A model generated the notes under the pieces. It saw only the letters and a program-made list of their open reading frames with translations. It was not told the DNA's origin and ran no database searches. The position numbers and the translations under genes are program-made. Below, in pieces: positions 35,841 to 43,914 of a stretch of 64,000 bases of DNA. The DNA comes from JAJDFU01 sp964641965 (GTDB lineage Bacteria > Bacteroidota > Bacteroidia > Chitinophagales > Saprospiraceae): positions 1-64,000 of the forward strand of contig CAZXLD010000020.1 in NCBI GenBank assembly GCA_964641965.1, written 5' to 3'. Each line of letters opens with the position of its first letter. Position 1 is the stretch's first letter.

Positions 35841-35858
35841 AATAGCATCGAGACCGAC

Positions 35859-37289
35859 ATGCAATCAATAAAGGATGGATTTCGGCTAGGCGCCATATGG
35901 GTTTTGTTACTTTTTACCGCTTGCACAAGTACTGAGGAACAGAAATCCTTACCTAACTTCATTATCATTCTTACGGATGATCAGGGTTATGGTGATCTAG
36001 GTATTTTTGGTCATCCCACGATCAAAACCCCTGCGCTTGACCTAATGGCTACAGAGGGGCAAAAGTGGACTAACTTTTATGTGGCTGCGCCTGTCTGCAC
36101 CCCCAGCCGAGCCGCACTTCTGACCGGTCGATACCCTATAAGAAATGGTATGACTTCGGGCAAGCGGGCGGTTCTATTTCCGGACTCCAACGGAGGCTTG
36201 CCCCCTTCAGAGATAACCATCGCTGAAGTGCTAAAACAAAAAGATTATGCCACCGCAGCGATAGGAAAATGGCATTTAGGGCACCTAACAACCTTCCTGC
36301 CTATCAATCAGGGCTTCGATTACTACTTCGGCATTCCTTATTCCAATGATATGGACAGCCGGCCAGGTCATAATTATGAGAAAAACGCACTGGACCCTTA
36401 TTTCCAGGTAGATTATAACTTTTACCAGGTACCGCTACTGGAAGGCGCAAAAGAGATCGAACGCCCTGTAAATCAGAATACGATCACCAAAAGGTATGTC
36501 CAGAAAGCAAAAGAGTTCATTAGGAAGAATAAAGACAAGCCTTTTTTCCTCTACCTGGCTCACAATCAACCGCATATCCCTCTATTTTCATCGCGAACGA
36601 GTGCAGAAGAGAAAAGTAAAGCAGGACTTTACGGTGATGTGATCGAAGAGATAGACCAAGGGGTAGGCGAGATTCGCAAACTATTGGAGGAGCTGGCTAT
36701 CGATAAAAGAACACTCGTTGTATTCACCTCTGACAATGGACCCTGGTTGGCATTCAAAACACATGGAGGATCCGCAGGACTCCTCCGATCCGGCAAGGGT
36801 ACGACCTTTGAGGGAGGTCAACGGGTGCCGGCGGTTATCTGGGGACCCGGAATTGTAAAGCCGGGGGTCGTACAAGAAATGGGATCGACTTTGGATTTGC
36901 TCCCCACTTTCGCCGCACTGGCCGGTATTGAAGTTCCAAAGGACCGAAATATCGATGGGTTGGATCTGTCAGGCCTCATCGAAGGAACCGAAAAGCAAAG
37001 CCCCCGAGATGATTTGTTCTATTGGAACAACGATCGGTTGTTTGCCGTGAGATCTGGTAAATGGAAGCTTCACCGACAGTTTGTATCGCCTATCTACTAC
37101 TGGAATCCCACCGAGCCCCTGGACAAGCCTGTGCTGTACGACCTGGAAACCGATCCTTCGGAAAAGTATAACCAGGCCGATTCCTTTCCGGATATTGTGT
37201 TACATCTCGAAACGCTTATGCAGGCACATGAGAACGAGGTAGAATCTGACCGTATGCCGGATAACCTGGCAGGTCGACTTATCGAGTAG
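35859..37289 (+). CDS. type I sulfatase (arylsulfatase A-like), lipoprotein
   Basis: A 476-aa sulfatase with a lipoprotein signal (lipobox LFTAC). The formylglycine motif is CTPSRAALLTGRYP, with LTDDQGYGDLG, GKWHLGH and FTSDNGPW metal and active-site blocks in the usual order. It differs in subfamily from the sulfatase at 30.5 kb (shorter C-terminal part, ASA-like spacing), so the two probably remove sulfates from different positions. It is 18 bp downstream of the GH63-like gene. Confidence 0.9.
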   Translation: MQSIKDGFRLGAIWVLLLFTACTSTEEQKSLPNFIIILTDDQGYGDLGIFGHPTIKTPALDLMATEGQKWTNFYVAAPVCTPSRAALLTGRYPIRNGMTSGKRAVLFPDSNGGLPPSEITIAEVLKQKDYATAAIGKWHLGHLTTFLPINQGFDYYFGIPYSNDMDSRPGHNYEKNALDPYFQVDYNFYQVPLLEGAKEIERPVNQNTITKRYVQKAKEFIRKNKDKPFFLYLAHNQPHIPLFSSRTSAEEKSKAGLYGDVIEEIDQGVGEIRKLLEELAIDKRTLVVFTSDNGPWLAFKTHGGSAGLLRSGKGTTFEGGQRVPAVIWGPGIVKPGVVQEMGSTLDLLPTFAALAGIEVPKDRNIDGLDLSGLIEGTEKQSPRDDLFYWNNDRLFAVRSGKWKLHRQFVSPIYYWNPTEPLDKPVLYDLETDPSEKYNQADSFPDIVLHLETLMQAHENEVESDRMPDNLAGRLIE

Positions 37290-37532
37290 AAGATTGTACC
37301 ATTTTCAACTTAAAATGGTATTAACATACCCGGGACAGTAGCGAATCAATCGAACTATACTTATATTCCATTTTAAGTTCTACTCTTCGGCTTGAAGCAT
37401 TATCGTGTTGAACAAATTTTACCAGTTTCAAGGATAAAATGTCCAACAATAAAAGGTCATTTTATCCTAGAAAAGGCATAATCAATGAACGACCCATGCT
37501 ATTTTGCGCATAGTGATTCATTATTAAATTAC
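37290..37532. promoter_or_regulatory. intergenic region with two inverted repeats
   Basis: The first repeat is AACTTAAAATGG (37308-37319) with its complement at 37368-37379, and includes the dispersed CATTTT caactt AAAATG hairpin (37300-37317). The second is AGGATAAAATG (37431-37441) with CATTTTATCCT at 37459-37469. They could terminate the sulfatase transcript and control the DUF5689-esterase gene. The placement between two plus-strand genes suggests a transcriptional break in the run. Confidence 0.55.
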
Positions 37533-39002
37533 ATGTCCTTGAACCAATCAATCTTACTCCTTTTCATCCTCTGCGGATCGTGTCTTGCATGTTCTGAAAT
37601 GGAAACAACTATGGAAGAGCCACCATTTCAATGGGTTGAAACGCACACCAACAGCGAATTCCTGGATGAGTTCGGAGGAAAGGAAGTAACAGACGAAACT
37701 GTAGCGATTACGGGTGTAGTCATAAGCAGTGACGAAACCAAAAACATCGTAAACGAGCTGTACATAGCCGATGAAACGGGAGCTCTAGTGGTAGATGTCT
37801 CTGGAGAAAACTTATTCGAAGCTTTTCCTGTGGGGAGTGAAGTCCTGGTCAAGTGTTTTGGATTGGCAGTCAATGCAGCAGAACGAAGATTGACCCTCGC
37901 TGGAGGGGGGGCCATCGTTTACAGCGGTGGTACCGATGAAGCGATCATTCTGACCGGTAGAATGGAATCCGTCCTATCAGAAACGGTAGATCCAGACAAC
38001 CTTGACGACGACAATCTGAATACCCTGATTAGCATAGAAGGATTTGAGTTCCCGGAGAGCGCTGTTGGTAAAACCATAGTTCAAAATAGCCAGGAAACGG
38101 ATTGGATACTGACAAATGCGGATACCAATTCAATTACCTTACGTTTTAGTCCTGATGCTACGTTCGCTGAAGAGGTCATTCCCTCCGGAACAGGACCGGT
38201 CCAAGGAATTTATGTCAGAGCGAATAGTGAGCGTGTTATTAAGGTCGTCAATTTTGAAGATTTGAAATTCGGTGCTCCCAGAAGGCTGCCTTTTACAAAG
38301 CGAGAATTTCAATTCGAAGGCAATACCCTGCCTTATCAAATAATGTTTCCTCAGGATTACAATCGGTCAGAAGCCTATCCTCTTGTAGTTTTTCTCCATG
38401 GTGCCGGAGAGAGAGGCACTAACAATACCAGCCAAATGGCCCATGGCCCCAGTACGTTCGGAAAGTATCAAGCTAGAGTTGATTATCCTTCGATTGTCAT
38501 ATTTCCTCAATGCCCACCGGATGTCATGTGGTCTCGCAGAATCAAGTATACCGATGGTAATGGAACATTGATTTTTGAGTTTCCAGTAGAAGATGAACCC
38601 AACTACGCCATGGAGATGGTGATTGAGCTGGTACGGACGCTCATGGTTGAGGAGGGTGTAGATGAGAAGCGCATTTATATCACCGGTTTGTCAATGGGCG
38701 GGATTGGAACCTTCGAGTTTTTCTACTATGCGCCTGACCTTCCTGCTGCGGGAAGTTCCATGGCAGGTGGTCACGATCCGGAATTGGCATCGTCCTATGC
38801 GCCAGGATTGTCTTTCAGACTCTACCATGGCTCTAACGATGGAGTAGTTCCGGCCCGATACTCGAAAGCGTTATTTGATGAGTTGATCGAATTAGGGGTC
38901 GATGCCAGCTATACGGAAGCAGAGGGAAGGGGTCATGAATGGAGATATGTGCTGAACGATCCAGAGTACCTGGAGTGGTTGTTTAGTCAAAGCAAGGAAT
39001 AA
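37533..39002 (+). CDS. DUF5689-esterase fusion lipoprotein
   Basis: About 489 aa from the ATG at 37533 (MSLNQSILLLFILCG), which opens a lipoprotein signal (lipobox CLACS); an in-frame ATG at 37485 is less likely. Residues about 35-245 form an OB-fold-like DUF5689 domain (ITGVVISSDETKNIVNELYI, GALVVDVSG). Residues about 250-489 are an alpha/beta-hydrolase esterase of the PHB-depolymerase/CE1-like type, with FLHGAGERG, nucleophile Ser in TGLSMGGIG, Asp in HGSNDGVVP and His in GRGHEW. It probably removes acyl groups from the glycan at the cell surface. Confidence 0.82.
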   Translation: MSLNQSILLLFILCGSCLACSEMETTMEEPPFQWVETHTNSEFLDEFGGKEVTDETVAITGVVISSDETKNIVNELYIADETGALVVDVSGENLFEAFPVGSEVLVKCFGLAVNAAERRLTLAGGGAIVYSGGTDEAIILTGRMESVLSETVDPDNLDDDNLNTLISIEGFEFPESAVGKTIVQNSQETDWILTNADTNSITLRFSPDATFAEEVIPSGTGPVQGIYVRANSERVIKVVNFEDLKFGAPRRLPFTKREFQFEGNTLPYQIMFPQDYNRSEAYPLVVFLHGAGERGTNNTSQMAHGPSTFGKYQARVDYPSIVIFPQCPPDVMWSRRIKYTDGNGTLIFEFPVEDEPNYAMEMVIELVRTLMVEEGVDEKRIYITGLSMGGIGTFEFFYYAPDLPAAGSSMAGGHDPELASSYAPGLSFRLYHGSNDGVVPARYSKALFDELIELGVDASYTEAEGRGHEWRYVLNDPEYLEWLFSQSKE

Positions 39003-39116
39003 GACTGGTGATGCTCAACAGAAGGTGTTCTTTCAGCGATTCTGCTGGTGGAAATTCTGCCAGGATAAACGTTTTGGAGCCTACTGTAGGTGTACTTGTG
39101 TAAGAAAGCTTAGTCT

Positions 39117-41204
39117 ATGTATTTGGGAAGGGCTTTATTTACCGTTTTTTCCTTATTCCTGATTATCCTCATTCAAGGCTGTGACGGAAGTAGTGAGCGC
39201 ATGCTTCTGAATAGTCGAACGATTATTTACCATTCGAGTGATGAACCATTACCGATTCAAAAAGCTGTTCAGGACTTGGCTTCTGACATGCAGATAGTTT
39301 TCGGCAAAGAGGTTGAGGTTACTTCGGACCTAGCCGACTGCAGTTCCAACTGCATCATCATCAGCTCAAAAGAGAGCCTTCCGTTCAAACTTGAAATACC
39401 AGAAAGGCAAGAAGTATTTGTACACAAGGTATTAGACAATCCAAGCGAACGAATAAAGAAGGCTCTGGTTCTTTCGGGTTCTGACATTCGAGGGGTGATC
39501 TATTCGATCTACGATTTCTCCGAAAGATATCTGGGAGTCGATCCATTGTATTGGTGGACAGATCATGAGCCTGCAAGGTTGCCGTTCATCCGACTTCCCC
39601 GGAACCTTGACTACAAAAGCAGTCAACCTACCATCCGATATCGCGGATTGTTCATCAATGACGAAGATCTCCTGACGGGCTGGAAACCCGGCACATGGAA
39701 TATCAACGGAATCGATCTGGAAGTTTGGGATCGGCTTTACGAGGCGTTACTCCGGTTGAAAGGAAATATGATCGTACCTGGCACATTCATTTTCCCCTAT
39801 GAACCTCAAGTGGCCGCAGCAGGCGCGAGAGGGCTGATCATTACCCAGCATCACGCCGAACCACTAGGGTTGAATGTATATCGATGGCCTGAAGAGGTTC
39901 CCTATTCTTTCCAGGGCCACCGGGATAAACTCATGGCTGCGTGGACCAAAACCGTAGAGCAGTATCCGGATGAGATGGAGGTGCTGTGGACAGTGGGGTA
40001 TAGAGGAAGGCATGATCGCGCCTTTTGGTCTGATCAGCAGAATGCTCCCAAAACGAAGAAGGCAAGAGCTGGAATTATCCAGGATGCTATTCAAACACAG
40101 ATCAAAATTGTAAAGGCAAGGCGAAAAAATCCTCAATTCATAATGAATAGTTGGGGTGAGGGGCTGGAATTTATCCAGGAAGGTCTACTGAACGTGCCGG
40201 ATCAGGTGACAACGGTTTGGGCTGATGGAGGTTGGGGAATCATCCGGGATAATGGCAAGATGGGACATGGAGACGGTATCTACTACCATGTAGCCATGTT
40301 CAATCACAAGAGCAACCAACTTACCGAAATGATTCCGATTCAGCGTATTCAGAGCGAATTGATAAGGGCAATATCGACAGGTGCAAACTCATACTTTTTG
40401 CTCAACACCAGTGATTTCAGGCCTGTAATGATGAGTACAAAAGCGGCTCTGTCGATCGCATATGATGCTTCTTCATGGATGAATGATAGCACCTACTACA
40501 AGAAGTATATCAGGGACTGGAGTCAACAGCAGTTCGGAGAAAAACACTCGGATCAAATTAGCGATATCTATTCGAGGTATTATACATCTCCAGCTAAATA
40601 CGGGCCTGACGAGACGTACCGAATGGGGGACAATTACTACACCCGCATGTCCCGCCTGTATTTACGCAGAATGGAGACGGGAGATTCATCCACTTACATA
40701 GAAAAGGTGGATCCGAATAAATCGCCGGAAGAAAACGCGCAATTCCTCGTCGACATATGCGAGGCCGCCAGCCACAGATGGGAAGAACTCTATGAGGATG
40801 CAAAAACCATCAAGTCAGCTGTTCCCGCTGACAGGAAATCCTTTTTTCAAACCAACGTGATTTTGCCACTTGAAATTCACCAGAACGGCAATGAAATGCT
40901 AATAGCAGTGATGAGCGCCTATTTGGGATCGGACGAAAGAACGAGAACAGCGCACCTGAAGACAGCCATCCATAAAGTCCAACGGGTGCTGGAAGCATTT
41001 GAAAAAGCGGAGACGGGCAAATGGCAAAACTTTTATCAGAATGACTTTATGACAGGCTTCAGGAGCACTGCTAAGTGCCTGGAGCTTACCCTAAAGAAGT
41101 GTCAGGGAATCCCTACCTATGAGAATATTTCTAGCTATGTCAATGACTGGAGCCTATGGGATCAGGTGAAGGCGTATCAGGGAAACCAACGTGTCCCCAT
41201 GTAA
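39117..41204 (+). CDS. GH115-like alpha-glucuronidase family protein, lipoprotein
   Basis: A 695-aa lipoprotein (lipobox IQGC). It follows the GH115 pattern: KALVLSGSDIRGVIYSIYDF, LGVDPLYWWTDH, IRYRGLFINDEDLLTGW, LLRLKGNMIVPG, and a QHHAEPLG block where GH115 has the catalytic-site histidines. GH115 enzymes remove 1,2-linked glucuronic or 4-O-methyl-glucuronic acid from glycans. It is shorter than most GH115 members and the aromatic and His positions are partly altered, so the specificity may have shifted. It is the last gene of the rightward run. Confidence 0.75.
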   Translation: MYLGRALFTVFSLFLIILIQGCDGSSERMLLNSRTIIYHSSDEPLPIQKAVQDLASDMQIVFGKEVEVTSDLADCSSNCIIISSKESLPFKLEIPERQEVFVHKVLDNPSERIKKALVLSGSDIRGVIYSIYDFSERYLGVDPLYWWTDHEPARLPFIRLPRNLDYKSSQPTIRYRGLFINDEDLLTGWKPGTWNINGIDLEVWDRLYEALLRLKGNMIVPGTFIFPYEPQVAAAGARGLIITQHHAEPLGLNVYRWPEEVPYSFQGHRDKLMAAWTKTVEQYPDEMEVLWTVGYRGRHDRAFWSDQQNAPKTKKARAGIIQDAIQTQIKIVKARRKNPQFIMNSWGEGLEFIQEGLLNVPDQVTTVWADGGWGIIRDNGKMGHGDGIYYHVAMFNHKSNQLTEMIPIQRIQSELIRAISTGANSYFLLNTSDFRPVMMSTKAALSIAYDASSWMNDSTYYKKYIRDWSQQQFGEKHSDQISDIYSRYYTSPAKYGPDETYRMGDNYYTRMSRLYLRRMETGDSSTYIEKVDPNKSPEENAQFLVDICEAASHRWEELYEDAKTIKSAVPADRKSFFQTNVILPLEIHQNGNEMLIAVMSAYLGSDERTRTAHLKTAIHKVQRVLEAFEKAETGKWQNFYQNDFMTGFRSTAKCLELTLKKCQGIPTYENISSYVNDWSLWDQVKAYQGNQRVPM

Positions 41205-41343
41205 ACGTTCAATGCTCAACCCGAACTTTCACTTTAATGCTCCATTCCAAGTCAGTCGTAGGTGGTAGCCGATCCAAGGTTTCCCACTAAAGCTGCATGC
41301 CCGAACTTCGATGAGACGCGTATTTTCGCTACCCTTTCAATAT

Positions 41344-43575
41344 CTATTCATTGACCAAACGAAAAGGCGCTTCTAAGCACTCCATGGAGTTTGTACCCAC
41401 ATAGACGATAAAATCCCCTGGCTCAGACTCCCATGTTTTATCATAAGTGTAGAAAACCAAATCTTCATTCCTGATTTCAAATGTGACCGTTTTCTCTTCT
41501 CCTGCAGCCAAGCTGATTTTTTGAAATCCTTTCAATTCCTTTACCGGTCGGGTCACACTTCCAACCAGGTCGCGCAGGTACAGTTGCACCACCTCCTCAC
41601 CCTCATACTTCCCGGTATTCTTAACGCTGACAGAGATCGAAATGCTTCCCTGTTTTGTCATCTCATTGGCACTAAGTTGGAGATCTGAATAGGTAAATGT
41701 GGAATAGCTCAGACCAAATCCAAAAGGATAGAGCGGATCATTTGGGCTGTCGATGTACTTGGTCGTGAAGTAGTTCTCGGGATCAAACGGGCGACCTGTA
41801 TTCTTCATATTGTAATGAATTGGAATCTGCCCGACGTTCCTCGGAAAAGTCACGGTGAGCTTTCCACTGGGATTGTTACCCCCAAACAGCGTTTGTGCAA
41901 TGGCCTCACCAGCCATGGTTCCTAAATGCCAGGTGTTTAAAATGGCAGGAATATGCTCATCAGCCCAAGTAATGGTAAGCGGTCTGCCTGCCATAGCGAT
42001 CAATATAACGGGTTTGCCCAACTTGTACACTTCCTCCAACAATTCCTGTTGCACCCCGGGCAGGCCAATATCTGTTCGACTGGAAGCTTCTCCACTTTGA
42101 CTGTGCGTTTCTCCTAATGCCATAAGGATAAGGTCAGATTTTCGTGCAGCACTTATAGCCTCAGCAAAACCTGACCGGTCCTTTCCCTTAAAATCAGCAC
42201 CTTTGGCATAATGTATTTTCACCCCAGGTGATACCTTCTCAATTCCTTGCTTCAGGGTGACCACCTTCTCCGGGTTTCCAGCCACATACCATGCGCCGAG
42301 CTGGCTCCGTTGATCATCGGCCAGCGGGCCTATCAAGGCAACTGAACCAATGCCTTTATCCAGCGGTAAAAGCTCATTTTCATTTTTAAGCAAGACAATG
42401 GATTCTTTTGCAGAACTCAAGGCGTGTTCAAAAAATTCTGCCGAGTAATAAGTCTCGGACTCACGAACACTATCAAGGTATCGAAATGGATCGTCGAATA
42501 ACCCTAGCTCATACTTCATTCGCAGTATTCTTCGTACGCTCCGATCCAGTTCCTGCTCACGTATTGCCCCCTTTCGAACAAGGTCCGGAAGATGTTTGCT
42601 ATACAATCCACCCTGCATATCCATATCTACACCAGCTTTGAAAGCTAACTCAGCAGCATGTTCTTCGTCACGAGCATATCCATGAGGTATCATTTCATTG
42701 ATGGAAGTGTAATCCGTCACAATGAACCCTTCAAAATTCCACTCGTTTCTCAAAATATCCGTTAGCAAGAACGTACTTCCGGTGGCTGGGACCCCATCGA
42801 ATTCATTGAATGCAGTCATTACTGTAGCAGCCCCTGCTTCGATCGCTGCACGGTAAGGAGGTAAATACTGCTCTCTCAACATCCGATCCGACATGTCTAC
42901 GGTATGATAGTCTCTTCCGGCCTGAGACGCGCCGTAGGCTGCAAAATGTTTGACACACGCAAGAATGGTCTCCTGGCTCGACAAATCATCTCCCTGATAA
43001 CCCCTTACTTTCGCTGCGGCAATCAAAGACCCCAAATATGGATCTTCTCCTGAACCTTCAGCAATACGGCCCCATCTTGGGTCACGGGCAATATCCACCA
43101 TTGGATTATAGGTCCAATTAACTCCCCCGGAAGCCGCTTCCTTGGCAGAGAGCTTTGCCGTTCTTTCAATGATCTCCATATCCCAAGTGCAGGCCTCTCC
43201 CAGAGGGATAGGATAGGTAGTTCGATACCCATGTATCACATCCAATCCAAAAAGCATTGGGATCTTCAGTCTCGATTCATTCATTGCTAATTCCTGCATC
43301 GGTCTCGCAAACTCTGTGGTCCATGCATTGAGAATGTTACCCGCCCTTCCAGCCTTAACCTCCTCTATAAAATCCTCTTTGAAATCCGTTCCGGTCATTG
43401 CATAGCCTGCGGTATAGAGGGTGAGCTGTCCAGCCTTCTCGTCCAGTGTCATTAAGCCCAAAAGCGAGTCTATTTTATTCTCGTAAGGGCCCTCCTTAAA
43501 GGCTGATCGGTCCTGTTCACTGCAAGCAAAAAGTAAGAATAGGGTAAAGATGAGGATTGAAACCGGTGCTCTCAT
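41344..43575 (-). CDS. GH3 beta-glycosidase, lipoprotein
   Basis: A 743-aa BglX-like GH3 enzyme with a lipoprotein signal (lipobox LLFAC). The order is (beta/alpha)8 domain, alpha/beta sandwich and C-terminal fibronectin-III-like domain (VVQLYLRDLVGS, LKGFQKISLAAGEEKTVTFE). Active-site blocks are KHFAAYGASQAGRDY, and the nucleophile Asp in GFIVTDYTSI (near residue 289). It releases beta-linked glucose, xylose or similar sugars from the non-reducing end. It is a tandem paralogue of the GH3 at 43.9-46.2 kb, sharing nearly all motifs. Confidence 0.93.
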   Translation of the reverse strand: MRAPVSILIFTLFLLFACSEQDRSAFKEGPYENKIDSLLGLMTLDEKAGQLTLYTAGYAMTGTDFKEDFIEEVKAGRAGNILNAWTTEFARPMQELAMNESRLKIPMLFGLDVIHGYRTTYPIPLGEACTWDMEIIERTAKLSAKEAASGGVNWTYNPMVDIARDPRWGRIAEGSGEDPYLGSLIAAAKVRGYQGDDLSSQETILACVKHFAAYGASQAGRDYHTVDMSDRMLREQYLPPYRAAIEAGAATVMTAFNEFDGVPATGSTFLLTDILRNEWNFEGFIVTDYTSINEMIPHGYARDEEHAAELAFKAGVDMDMQGGLYSKHLPDLVRKGAIREQELDRSVRRILRMKYELGLFDDPFRYLDSVRESETYYSAEFFEHALSSAKESIVLLKNENELLPLDKGIGSVALIGPLADDQRSQLGAWYVAGNPEKVVTLKQGIEKVSPGVKIHYAKGADFKGKDRSGFAEAISAARKSDLILMALGETHSQSGEASSRTDIGLPGVQQELLEEVYKLGKPVILIAMAGRPLTITWADEHIPAILNTWHLGTMAGEAIAQTLFGGNNPSGKLTVTFPRNVGQIPIHYNMKNTGRPFDPENYFTTKYIDSPNDPLYPFGFGLSYSTFTYSDLQLSANEMTKQGSISISVSVKNTGKYEGEEVVQLYLRDLVGSVTRPVKELKGFQKISLAAGEEKTVTFEIRNEDLVFYTYDKTWESEPGDFIVYVGTNSMECLEAPFRLVNE

Positions 43576-43914
43576 GTCCGTCTGTTTAGGTTTTGGTCAG
43601 GTTATTCACTCCTTCTCGTTAAAGCCTTCCACCTTCTAAAAATAGTCTGGATCGATCACTTGAGCCCTGAGCTTATATTGATACACGCCAACTATTGTCG
43701 TCAAACGGATTGACCGATCCGACCAGCTATCCCAAGTACACCAAACAACCCGCAGTACCTCGCACTGGCTCCAGGTCAGGTACAGATCCTAGGCCCCAAC
43801 GCGACACCTTAGATCCTCGATGTGAAGGAAGCTTGCAGAAATATTCATTTTCGAACTGTACCTGTGGTCCTGGATTCCCAACAGGAAGTACAAAAAATGA
43901 AGGTTCTTATCGAA
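43576..43914. other. intergenic region between the two GH3 genes
   Basis: About 340 bp with no convincing gene. It probably includes the promoter of the downstream GH3. The weak open frames here on the plus strand overlap the GH3 coding region antisense and were not accepted. Confidence 0.4.
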
